DNA from: Tribonema minus
Lineage: Eukaryota; Sar; Xanthophyceae; Tribonematales; Tribonemataceae
DNA length: 64,000 nt
NCBI GenBank assembly: GCA_017506865.1
Contig: JAFCMP010000553.1
Location: 310,001-374,000 of the forward strand
Direction: 5' to 3'
Shown here: positions 34,288 to 44,455 of the stretch, piece by piece
Layout: the number at the start of each line of letters is the position of its first letter
Position numbering within the stretch: the stretch's first letter is position 1
Made by a program: the position numbers and the translations under genes
Notes under the pieces: model-generated
What the model was told of the DNA's origin: nothing
Databases searched by the model: none
Seen by the model: the letters and a program-made list of their open reading frames with translations, nothing else

Positions 34288-37200
34288 TCACTCAGCGGCA
34301 GCGGCGGAGGCGCGGTCAACCGCCGCCTCCACCTCCTCCCACAGCGCCGCCTCAGTGTCCGCATTCTCGCGCTCCTCGCCACGCACGCGCGCCAGCTCGG
34401 CGCGCCGCCGCGACGCCAGCGCGCGCAGCCGCGCGCCGCTGCCGCCGTCGCGCGCGAATGCTGCGTCGCGCTGCGCGCACGCCAGCAGCAGCTCCACGCT
34501 CGTCTCGCGCATCACGAGGTCGTCTTCGCCTGCTTCGAGCGCTGCCAAGACGGGCTCGAGCAGGGGGCGGAAGGCGATGGCGGTGGGCGCTGCTGGTGCT
34601 GCTGCGGCGGCAGTAGCGACGGGCGGCGCAGCAGTGGCGGCAGCGGCATCGCTGACTGGAAGAGCCGACAGAATTGCAGCGCCGCCACTGCCGCTGCTGC
34701 TGCCGCCGTTGCTTGTGCCTGCCGGCACAGCCGATAAAATTGCAGCGCCGGTGGTGGCAGGAACAGCGACGGCGGCATGTGGAGCGCCATTGAGAGCAGC
34801 ACCAGCCGTAGCAGGAGCGGCACTGAGCTGTGCAGCGCCGGCGGCGGCAGGAGGCGCGGTCAGCATCAAAGGTGCAGCGCCGCCATCAGTGCTGCCGCCG
34901 CCACCGCCAGAGGCAGCATCGCCCGCAGCAGCGGCACTGGCAGCAGCGAGCAGCGCTGGAGCATCATCGTCCGCCATCACGAGCGCCTTCATCAGGAAGG
35001 CGGCCTTGCGGCGCAGCAGCAGCGCACCGCCGTCGCCGCCACCATCGCCGCCACCATCGCCGCCACCATCGCCGCCGCCGCAACCGCCGCCGCCGCCGCC
35101 GCCACCACCGCCGCCGCCAGGGCTGAGCGCTGCTGCAAAAATGGCGCGGCCCTCGGCGCCGCGCATCGCGAGCTCACCGACAGCGTGCCCCCTCACCACA
35201 GCGCTCAGCGCCCCCAAAACCTTGGCCTTGAAGGCGCCGGGCTCGCGCGGGTTCAGCAGCGGTTTCATGAGGGTAGGTATGGCGTTTGCCTTGATGAAGG
35301 CGTCCTGTGACTGGACGTTGTTGTGCGCGATGGCGGAGATGCAGGCTGCGGCTTGCGCGCGCACGGCGGTGGCGCGCGCGGCGGCGCTGACTGTTTGGAG
35401 CAGGCAGTGCGGTCCGCCGATCTTGATGAACGTGTTGGCCATGTCTATCTGCGCGGTTTTGGGTCCGGTGAAAAGGGGGGGGATCAGAGCAGTCGACACC
35501 TGACAAGCTTATGAGTCCATGTCAAGTAGGAGTATGTGGGGGTGGGTCACAGCAATTGACGCCTGGCAAAAGATAGGTAGCACTGCTGGCAGGTGGCGGA
35601 GAACAGCATATAACTGTGTGTTCGCAGAAGCCAGCCAGCGCCACATAACACAGAAGACTTGTTACGATATGGCGCTGTTGCGTAGTGAGAGGTTACATGC
35701 CCTACATGTAACCCTACCTGAGGTTAGCACTTGACATTGTACTTGAAAAGCAACTTTGTACGAGCTGATCGAGATCATCTCCAGATCGTGTAGGTGACTC
35801 AGCAATCCTGAGCTGGCACGCGACTTGCATGCCTGGAGACCGCATGCCTGAAGACTGCCAGTCCTATCGTGCTACAGGGATCTCTGGTGTTGCAGAATAG
35901 CACCTGCAGAACATGCATCACTCTCACACCACAATGCTTGTGTGTGTATGCAGTTAACAACGAGCATTGCATATCTCTGCGCCCTGCATACAGTACACTG
36001 ATGTTCTCACTGACACTATTTGTCTTCCAGACAGGCCCAGGTTCAACATGCGGCTGAGCAGGACGGAGGCATCGCTGAGGTGCCTGGTGCTTTGACAGCG
36101 GACCAAGCAGCGGCCCTGCACTCGCGGATGCCTATGCCCTGGACCTACACGGGCAGGCAGTGTTGCTTGCGGATCCCTGCGGATGGCTTTGAAGAGCAGA
36201 GGCTTTTGCTCCTCGAATCCATCCACAAGGCTTCGAAGAGCAGAAGCTTTTGCTCCTCAAACCCATCCACAGAGCCGCGACGGGTGTTCGCCAGTGAGCA
36301 GGCCCTACAGGGGCCTCCATATCCGCAAGCAACACTTGCCCGTGTAGGTCCAGGGCATAGATATCCGCGACGTGCAGGGCCGCTGCTTGGTCCGCTGCCA
36401 AAGCACCAGTCACCTCAGCTAATGCCTCAGGCCCAGCCTTGCCTTGAGTTGAGTATGGGCTTGCTAGGAAGACTCGTCGAGAACATCAGTAAACTGTATG
36501 CAAGGTGCAGAGATGCGCAAGCTCATCTGTGCCAGCATACACATAAAAGCGCTGTGTGTGTGTGTATGCGCTCACTTCTAGCAGCACAAGACTGGCGTTG
36601 GTCTTCTGCTGCATTGGTCTCCTTAATGTCTGCCTCTGGCGTTGTGGATCAACAGGCCAGTGAGCAGCAGCTCGCTACGTTGCAACAATCTGATGACATG
36701 TCAATCTGTGCAGTTTGACCGAGTGGGCTACTCTCATGGGTATGCAGATGTTTGTCCTGAGATTTGAGCTGTGAGCCAACATCAATTACGAACATTGATA
36801 ATTCGATGCGCTGCCTCAATTCCGGCGAATCCTAATCCTAACCCTAACCCTAAGCTCCGGGAATCGCAAGGTATGATCACCTGCTTGAATGAAATAAAAA
36901 AATTCCATATGCCTCATATTCCTCACATATGTATGACCGCTGCAAACTGAGACAATCAATGCCGCAGCAAGACTGATTTCACATTACCGGTATTCAAGTC
37001 TGTCAACAAAAGAGTTCGTACACAGGCAATCATTGATATATATCTGCCACCAGAAGTGCTGTGACAGATTTGCAGACAAACTCGGAGCAGTGGAAGGGAC
37101 AGGTGTAGATGCAAGTAGTCAAATTGCTCCACAATTTGCTCCACATTGCTGAGTCACTTCAGGAACAACCGTGAAAACGTTTTGCGTGCCACCTCAACTG

Positions 37201-37712
37201 CTACCTTCAGCCCTCAGTGACCAATATAGAGGCCTGATAAAGTGTGCTGTGATTTTCAGTGGTTACCATATCGTACGATCGCCACTAATAATATCATGCA
37301 TCTGCACCTCTGCGGACTTGCCTTCAGTTGCTCTGAGGAGCCTGCAGCGCGTGTGCTTATTTGTCAGCACGTTTCTGCCACTCAACAACATTATAATGAC
37401 TACCACGCCCACCTGCTCTGTGATGTCCTCTAGCTCCAGCAATATGTTCTCCACTCTCTCGTCATCGTCCGCCCCGGCGGCCTCGGCAGGGTTCCCCGCT
37501 AGCGGCTCTCCCGCCAGGTACCTATTCAGCCCCTCGAAAGCCTCGGTCATAATCTTCACATCATCCCTGACGCCTTCTTTCATGACCTTCTCCAGAAAGG
37601 CTCGGTCCTCGGAGGACAAAGGCCTGGCTTCGCTGGGCGCAGTGCCGTCCTGATGCTTCAGGGACCATTTCAGAAGGCCAAGCCAGATGCCGTTGTCCGC
37701 GCCCCCAGCCAT
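34288..37712 (-). CDS. FES1: Hsp70 nucleotide exchange factor, Fes1/HspBP1 family
   Basis: Exon 1 is 37712-37413 (100 codons) and exon 2 is 35448-34288, joined in phase by a GTGGGC donor and CCGCGCAG acceptor; the product has 486 residues. The N-terminus has the family signature WLGLLKWSLKHQDG (about 10-23), then MKEGVRDDVKIMTEA and LLELEDITEQ at the exon end, continued by IDMANTFIKIGG across the junction. That is the expected LED..EQIDNA..KIGG core of the armadillo-like fold. Later repeats include QAAACISAIAHNNVQSQ and KVLGALSAVVRGH. These cytosolic proteins bind the Hsp70 ATPase domain and speed ADP release, helping clear misfolded proteins. Yeast and plant members have about 290-360 residues; the extra length is Gly/Ala-rich insertion encoded by GGC/GCA runs. 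Exon 2 could start 51 bases earlier at another AG, but that breaks the conserved core. Confidence 0.86.
36074..36419. repeat. Inverted repeat (about 100-bp arms) in the Fes1 intron
   Basis: Arms 36074-36174 and 36321-36419 are about 93 percent complementary: both contain GCGGACCAAGCAGCGGCCCT and CTATGCCCTGGACCTACACG in opposite orientation. The 146-base centre holds two direct copies (36185-36226, 36228-36270) of a unit with GAAGAGCAGAnGCTTTTGCT, itself partly self-complementary. The transcript of this intron could form a long hairpin. Both strands are open for many codons but no protein family is recognised. Confidence 0.85.
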
Positions 37713-38356
37713 GATGATTGTGATCTGATTGCAGAGCACGAGCTGTAGAGTAATGAAGGGCTGAACAATCGTACGGGCAGCGAGCTGGATCCAGAACAAC
37801 AAGGCATAGTTGAAGTCGGGGGACGCGCCGACTTCAACAAGAAGTTGCTGCTGGTGTGTGTGAGACAAGGCCAGCGAGCAATCTCTGCTTGATATTCAAG
37901 GTGAGCGTAGAGGATGCCCTCTCGTGCAAGCAAAATCATGAAAGAAACGCTGCGGTATTGGCATTGGTGTTTAAGAACTGCTGCAAACGAGCACTTCTAG
38001 GTTGTTTACGGCTCGGGCGACACACAGCCCCCTGCTTGCCTTGACAAGTTGCGCGCTAGTCACATGTTTGGATTGCATTCATTATATGGTCATGCAATCC
38101 TCGTGAAGTTCCTCTCTCTTTGAGACTGCGTGTTGGCCGCAAGTTTACTGGTACCCCTGCCTCTGCTGGTCTGAGGGTGGTCTGATCTTGCTCCAGGTCA
38201 TTCCCTTCTTAGCAGTAGCCTGGCCTCAACAAGCTCAAAGCATGCACTACCACATGCATTATCGGTATTTGTTTCAGCGGATTCGGTGCGGCGATCTGCA
38301 GCAAGTACGCGCATCCTCGAGCTCACGTGCTGCGCGTGCTCCCTGTGCAAGTGCAG
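37713..38356. promoter_or_regulatory. Shared divergent upstream region (Fes1 / ribosomal P2)
   Basis: 644 bases separate the divergent start codons. A CAAG/TGCAG boundary just before the P2 ATG could be a 5'-UTR intron end. No core promoter motif can be named with confidence. Confidence 0.4.
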
Positions 38357-41015
38357 ATGAAGGCTGTGGCCGCGTACCTCCTGTGCGTGCTCGGCGGCAA
38401 CGCGAGCCCATCCGCAGATGACGTCTCCGGCGTGATCACCGCCATTGGCGGCGAGGCCGACGACTCCGCCATCGCCGCCCTTATCAGCGACATGGCCGGC
38501 AAGGTGGGTACTGTAGCATGTGTCGTGTGTTGCACGCTTGGCACAGCACATTTGTGCACAAGTTGCATATTTTCATAGGGTTTCGCCCCTCATGTGGAAG
38601 TAAATGAAGTACTGTAGCACATTGACGGTTACAAATACCAACTGTCAGCAACTTTGACTGTTGTGTGCACCCACTGTTGAACGAAACTAGTGTGGCTGTG
38701 GGCAGCGCAGCTGCTGCACCGCCATACACACCCGAGCAAAGTATCCTTGCACACATCAACATCTCATGTGCGAGCGTGTACTCAGCCCCTGCTCTGCAGC
38801 GCGATGTCAGCTCCATCGGCAATTCTCGCTGCGCACTGCTGCAACAGACACGCCAGCACCGCTTCCCTGTGAAGCATGCATGTGCACCTGGGACTTCAAC
38901 CTGTCACTGAGCTCAGCCTGTGTACATACTTCTCAGCCGCTGACATTGCACACTTGGTAATCTATACTCCTGATTTCGCGCGCTTTCAGAGCGCCGAGGA
39001 GGTCGTAGCAGCGGGCCAGAAGCGGCTGGAGACGGTATCGGTGGGCGGAGGCGATGGCGGCGGCGGCGGCGGCGGCGCGGGCGGCGCGGCGGCAGCAGCA
39101 CCTGTTGAGGAGAAGAAGGAGGAGGTGCGTTTGAGGCGTACGAGTGTTGCGCCGTGTGGGAGGGCGGTGCATACATTGAAGTAATTACGGGTGGGGTTAG
39201 GGTTACGGTGAGGGTTGGGGTTGTGCCATCCTGCATCCATGGCTGCATTTGCAGTACATCGTGTACCGCAGGCGAGGGGTGTTGTACAGCCTTCAGCAGC
39301 TCCTGTTGAGGAGAAGAAGGAAGAGCTGCGCTTGAGATGCAGCGACTGTCAGTTACGTCAGTTACTTTGTGTGGGACAGTCGTACATGCATACCATGCTG
39401 CTTGTACGGGTAGAAGGCGACAAGTGCAGCCCCTGCTGAGGAGAAGAAGGATGAGGGAATTTGAGATTTAGAGCCTGTCCGTTGAGCTGTGTGGAAGAGC
39501 CATACAGTGTACGTACATACATACAGTGTATGGCATACGTGCATGCCATGCAGGAGTACTGAAGGCAAGTTGTGATTCAGGACGTTTGCGGCCCAAAGTC
39601 TGCACTATGATGTAGTTGAGGTTGTGTATGTTGAGTAGCCGTTCAACTTTCGAGGTCTGCTCTGGGATAGAGTCAGCAGTCGAGTTTGTTGAACTTGAGT
39701 TGTTGTTTGACTCTCAAGATGCGCTCGAAGGCCTGCCAGATCCCAAATACTTATCACGAGCCGTTGGTGGCAGAGCGCCCGCTGAATCGCTTTGAGATTG
39801 ACGGGGGAGGGGGACACGCGCCACAAAGTCAACTGTGGCAGTGGGCGTCTGTGTCCACATGTGCATGTGGTCTGTGTCATGTCCGTGGGCATACATGCGA
39901 ATTGTGCGGTGCAGCGGGTCCCTGACATCTGCCTGTAAGACCACCGCTGGCTGTCAGATGCCACTGCCATTCAATGTGAATGTGGCAAGGGCGTGCCGTT
40001 GCACAAGTTCAACTGCAACTGCAAGTGCTGCATCGAACCACACAGCGGTACCACAGTCCGCGTCCGTACAACTCTTGAGTGTAGGGAGTGCAGGCGGTAC
40101 ATGCAAGCGCTGCGCGCTTTATCGTACTTCAAGTATGTGTTCAAATTGGCGCATGCACTTGTATGGGTCACTGAACGCCCCGTGCAGAAAGGCGTTGCAC
40201 ATGGACTCATCGTTTGTAGATTGGCAGCTTCATCGCCAACGCCGCTGCATCACCACCGTTGCCTCTGCCTGTAGCGATCAAGCCACCACTTTGAAGTGTG
40301 AATGTGCATTGCATTGCTGCGGATGGTAGTAGTGACTAGTGATGGTGGTCGCCATCCCGTCCACTGGCGCTCGTTCCAGCGCACCTTTTGTGCTGTGCTT
40401 CTCGTCCAGGTCACCCCTCTCACTCATATTGAGAGTGACTGTCCATTCAGGGCTCTGCGGAGGGGGATGACGCGCCAGTCTTATAGCCCTCACTGTCGCT
40501 CCCGCATACTGTCTGCTCCACATGGCGCTTGCGCAGCGGCGGACCGCTGAGCGGGCACTGAGGCCGCCAGCATTACCATCAACCTAATGAAAACGAATCA
40601 AAAGATTGTAGAGCTCTAGGTGACAAGGGATGGTTAGCCGCAAGTGCCGTCCACCAGTAATCGTGGTCGCCGCATAATAATAATACTGTTTTTAGCTCGA
40701 TGAGAATGTCCAATGCGCACCGCCGGTGCATCACCCCGTGCGCGCCCCCACGACGGCCGTCTGTACTGCTCACAGTGCCGGCTTCAACTTGGAGACTTGA
40801 ACTTGAAGTTATCGCCTCAATTGCCCTTTCGCGTGTTGCTGACTCTTGTCCGTCGTTCACCGCTCACACTGCCGGCTCCAATTTCAACATGAAGTTGCAG
40901 TGTTGACGCACCTCACTGACCGTTGTCCGCTCTTGTGCGCGCGCGGCAGGAGGAGGAGGTGGACATGGGCGGCGGCATGGACATGTTTGGCGGCGGCGAG
41001 GGCGGCGACTACTGA
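38357..41015 (+). CDS. RPLP2: 60S acidic ribosomal protein P2
   Basis: Three exons in phase 0: 38357-38503, 38990-39124, 40950-41015, giving 115 residues, the usual P2 length. Residues 1-49 are the dimerisation domain (MKAVAAYLLCVLGGNASPSA, then DDVSGVITAIGGEADD), followed by VVAAGQKRLETV, a Gly/Ala hinge and an acidic tail. P2 pairs with P1 on P0 to form the ribosomal stalk that recruits translation GTPases. The extreme C-terminus reads EEEVDMGGGMDMFGGGEGGD then Y, not the DMGFGLFD tail of animals and yeast. I believe such tails occur in other stramenopiles, but could not check. Intron 2 (about 1.8 kb) holds two decayed copies of the end of exon 2 and one copy of the dispersed intronic element. 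Confidence 0.93.
39095..39480 (+). repeat. Copies of ribosomal P2 exon 2 end and donor
   Basis: The exon end CCTGTTGAGGAGAAGAAGGA (APVEEKKEE) with GTGCGTTTGAG donor (39125) recurs at 39304 (same, then AGAGCTGCGCTTGAG, donor lost) and at 39430 (CCTGCTGAGGAGAAGAAGGA, then TGAGGGAATTTGAG). A TGTGGGA...CATACAT intron word follows each copy. Divergence rises with distance from the real exon. Confidence 0.88.
40588..40674 (-). mobile_element. Dispersed intronic element, copy 2 (ribosomal P2 intron)
   Basis: Same core (GGCACTTGCGGCTAACCATC on the minus strand, ending GATTCGTT), antisense inside intron 2 of RPLP2, about 280 bases before exon 3. Confidence 0.75.
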
Positions 41016-43237
41016 GCACTGCCACCCGTGTATGGTCTCTAGTCTTCAGTGGCGCTCGCGGTGCGGACGCTGCTGGTAATGCATGCGCCGTCAGCGGGCA
41101 GCTCTTCTCCCTTGTGTCACTTGCCGCTGACTCTTTTGATGTCTCTGCTGCGTGCTCGGCTGAGCTTTTGATTGCACTGCAGTGCTGCATGATCGTGTGC
41201 TTGTTCGTCACTGTGCTGCGTCGGGCAGAGTGTGTGTCTCTGTTCGCATTTGACCTTTGTGCTCTGAAGCGTGCGTTGCACGTGTCAAAGCTTGAACCGG
41301 TGATGTCATCATCACCTGTGTACTGCCATGCAGGTGCGGTTCCATTGTGCTGCAATGGCGGCATGGCCTTGTGCAGATCATGCATCGATGACCAGCCTCT
41401 CCAGACTTCGATTGGATGTTTGTCAGCATCTCATTTGTTTGTCTGAGGCAGGAACCTGATCGCAACTTTAAGCGCGAGCTGATGTAGGCCAATGCGCCCC
41501 CCATAGGATCAGCTCTACCTGTATGCAATACGTCACCATGGCCGAATGGTTGCTGCATGTAGCATACTGACTCATATAATAGCAGCACCTCCTCCTACAT
41601 CGGCTTTTATAGTGCCTCTGATGTGTGGAGGTACTTAATGGTGGCGAGAATTACAACGAGTGATGGTGGTACATGACCAGTCACTACTGCCACGTAGCGG
41701 TGTTGAGCATTTGTGATTTTTTACGCCATCACATCCACGGTTGTTGTAAGCATCTAGTCGATCATCTGGCTATGCCGTGCCTAGAGAAGACCTTGTAAGC
41801 ATGTACCTGGCGCACAGCGCTGCGGCATCGCAGGATCATGCGACACAATAATTGCCATCACAATGTGCGCATAACAGAAGGCGATGAAGCTGAGACAGCA
41901 TTGACGTTCAACGCACGAAAGACTTGCATTTACGCAGTAGTGATTGCTGGATTGAAAGTGCAATAATTGGGGCGCAATGTGCAGGGATTTGGCACTTACA
42001 TTCAACATAATTGTCTCAGAGCACTTCATCAGTTGCATATTGGTCACGACGACAAACAACAGTAGCACACGCCGCTCCGCTGTTGCCACAGCTGCTTGTT
42101 GTCAGTCTGGTGAACAGCACTCACTGCAGGGAGGCACTCTCGTCAGCATGCCGCATGCACCACCCGCATTGCATGTTGTGAACAAAAATTCCTCAATGCA
42201 CTACTGGATCTCATCCTTCCTGGCTGACCAAGCACATCATGTCTGACATGCCTCATAGTGTCGTCACATGATGTCAGAGGACACTTACAACAAGTGCAAC
42301 GAAGTACCTCCGGGCTGTGTGTGTCGCGTCAGGACCGCGCATGCAGGTTATGCGTCAGCCCTCCGGCGGCTGCCATGACATGACCGTGACCTCAGGCTCA
42401 TCATGCATGCGAAAGCCCTGCGTGGGTCGGGAACAGGGTGTTCCGACCTTGCATGCGAGCAACTGCAAAACTCTGCATGGTATGGCATGGCCTTGAGCAC
42501 GCACGCTTGCTGCATGACTACATGTCCGCCACTCATCTGCGCTGGCAGGACATGGCCGTCCCACATTCAGCATGTCGTGAATCTGTGCTTGCATGTGTGT
42601 TTGCGAAAAGCAGATGAGCGGGGTGAGAGCGCCACGAGATACACGCACAACTACGAAGTGCTGGCGGCCTGGCTTGCAACCATCCGTATCACCCTTCTCT
42701 GCATCCCCTCTGCGTCGTCCCTGGCGAGCTGACGGACTGCCAGATTGGATTTTCGAAGAACATAAACCTTTCAGTTCTGACGCAGCCAAAAAAAAACATG
42801 CTCGACTCACACACAATCCGATCGCACTACACACACACGACACACAAAAGCCAGACAGCACCAGCAGCAGGCAGGATAGCAAGGCTGGGGCTTCGAGCGA
42901 AGCTCCATTGACGACTGGCACGATTCCCTACACGCCCCACTTCCGGCATAGTCAGGTCAAGGGAGGGTGAGTTGTGCCGGCACACTCAGCCACGCACTCG
43001 TGTGCTTTATCATCACGCTTTGCTGCCGGCTCTGCTCTGCGAATATGAATTTGCTGCCCTCCTGATGTATCCTCGCACGACTTTGCTCTGGCGCTGACAT
43101 GTCATTGTTGCTCTCCGTTATGTGCCATCGCAGAACCACGTGCTGAATCAGCGTCAGCCCAAACAGGCATTCCTTGGCTCCAGCACACCAGCAACACCTT
43201 AGCAACTAGTCCAACCGGCGTTCAAAACAGCAGCACC
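41016..43237. other. Intergenic region upstream of the epimerase gene
   Basis: Several open frames of 90-190 codons occur on both strands, but none has a known motif or convincing splice borders. 42730-42960 could be 5' untranslated sequence of the epimerase gene. I see nothing else. Confidence 0.5.
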
Positions 43238-44455
43238 ATGGTTGGCTTCGACAGCTCCATGCTCACCGCCAGCCTTAGCGCCGTCAGCAACAACAGCGAC
43301 CCCATCGAGGACGTGTATGTCTCGGACAGCATGGGGTCGGAAGACTCCATCTGCACTCCAGACACGCTCTCGGAGGCCGGCGACGATGACGCTGGCATGT
43401 TCGAGGACCCCAAGCTCGTCCTGGTCACAGGCGGCGCAGGGTTCGTCGGCAGCAGCGTCGCGGACGCCCTGCTCGCTCGTGGCGACGATGTCATCATCGT
43501 TGACGAGGTCAACGACTACTACGACACCACCATCAAGCGCAGCAACCTGGCCTCCCTCGTCTCGCGCTACGGCAGCGAGAGGTGCAAGGTGTACGAGGGC
43601 GACATCTGCGACGTACCCTTCATCACCGCCATTTTTGAGGAGCACAAGCCCGAGTGGATCGTCCACATGGCGGCCCGGGCTGGCGTGCGCCCCTCCATTC
43701 AGGACCCCTTCATCTACGTCCACAGCAACATCGAGGGCACCACGAGGCTGCTGGAGCTGGCGCGCCAGCACGGCTGCAAGTCCTTTGCCTTCGCCAGCAG
43801 CAGCTCCGTGTACGGCGGCAGCGACAAGTCCCTCTTCAGCGAGACGGACCTGGTAGACCACCCCGTGAGCCCGTACGCGGCCTCCAAGAAGGCGTGCGAG
43901 CTGCTGGCGCACACGTACCACCACCTCTACAACCTCAACATTGCGGCGCTGCGCTTCTTCACGGTGTACGGCCCGCGCGGCCGCCCCGACATGGCGCCCT
44001 TCAAGTTCATCGACGCCGTCGCGCGCGGCCGCGAGATGCAGCAGTTCGGCGATGGCTCCACGTCGCGCGACTACACGTACATCACGGATATCGTTGACGG
44101 CGTTCTGCGCGCGCTCGACACGCCCCTCGGCTACCAGATCTACAACCTAGGCCGCGGCGAGCCGACGCGCCTGTCGCGCTTCATCAACCTCGTCGAGGCG
44201 AACGTCGGGCGCAAGGCGATCATCCGCGTGTGCCCGGAGCAGCCGGGGGACGTGCCGCGCACATGCGCGGACATCTCCAAGGCGCGCCGCCTCCTCGGCT
44301 ACGACCCCAAGGTGTCGTTTGAGGACGGCATCGCGGCGACTGTCGCCTGGTACAAGGCGACGTACATGCAGCCGCAGCAGCAGACAGACGCTGCTGCAAC
44401 GAAAGTGGCCGCAGCCGCCCCCGCCGCTTCCGTCTCCGCCAACATGGTAATGTGA
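43238..44455 (+). CDS. GAE: UDP-glucuronate 4-epimerase (extended SDR family)
   Basis: An intronless frame of 405 residues runs from ATG 43238 (CACCATGG context) to TGA. Residues 60-71 form the NAD-binding loop (VLVTGGAGFVGSS), followed by an acidic residue after the second strand (VDEVNDYYD) as expected for NAD. The catalytic triad is Ser near 187-190 (FASSSSVYG) with Y213 and K217 (SPYAASKKACE). Downstream are RFFTVYGPRGRPDMA, GDGSTSRDYTYITDIVDG and NLGRGEP, all typical of the GAE subgroup that interconverts UDP-GlcA and UDP-GalA for wall or mucilage polysaccharides. Land-plant GAEs begin with a membrane anchor; here the first 57 residues are soluble and acidic, so a cytosolic enzyme is likely. 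The lack of introns contrasts with the neighbouring housekeeping genes. Confidence 0.93.
   Translation: MVGFDSSMLTASLSAVSNNSDPIEDVYVSDSMGSEDSICTPDTLSEAGDDDAGMFEDPKLVLVTGGAGFVGSSVADALLARGDDVIIVDEVNDYYDTTIKRSNLASLVSRYGSERCKVYEGDICDVPFITAIFEEHKPEWIVHMAARAGVRPSIQDPFIYVHSNIEGTTRLLELARQHGCKSFAFASSSSVYGGSDKSLFSETDLVDHPVSPYAASKKACELLAHTYHHLYNLNIAALRFFTVYGPRGRPDMAPFKFIDAVARGREMQQFGDGSTSRDYTYITDIVDGVLRALDTPLGYQIYNLGRGEPTRLSRFINLVEANVGRKAIIRVCPEQPGDVPRTCADISKARRLLGYDPKVSFEDGIAATVAWYKATYMQPQQQTDAAATKVAAAAPAASVSANMVM

Noticed and set aside
35449-35499. Earlier acceptor for Fes1 exon 2 adding 17 residues
   Set aside because: It would insert residues between LEDITEQ and IDMANTF, breaking the conserved core; the CCGCGCAG acceptor is better.
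34271-35503. 410-codon open frame on the plus strand
   Set aside because: It is Ser/Ala-rich low complexity antisense to Fes1, whose minus-strand frame has family motifs and splices in phase.
36020-36718. 232-codon plus-strand frame
   Set aside because: It runs across the inverted repeat inside the Fes1 intron, has no known domain, and both strands are open through symmetry of the repeat.
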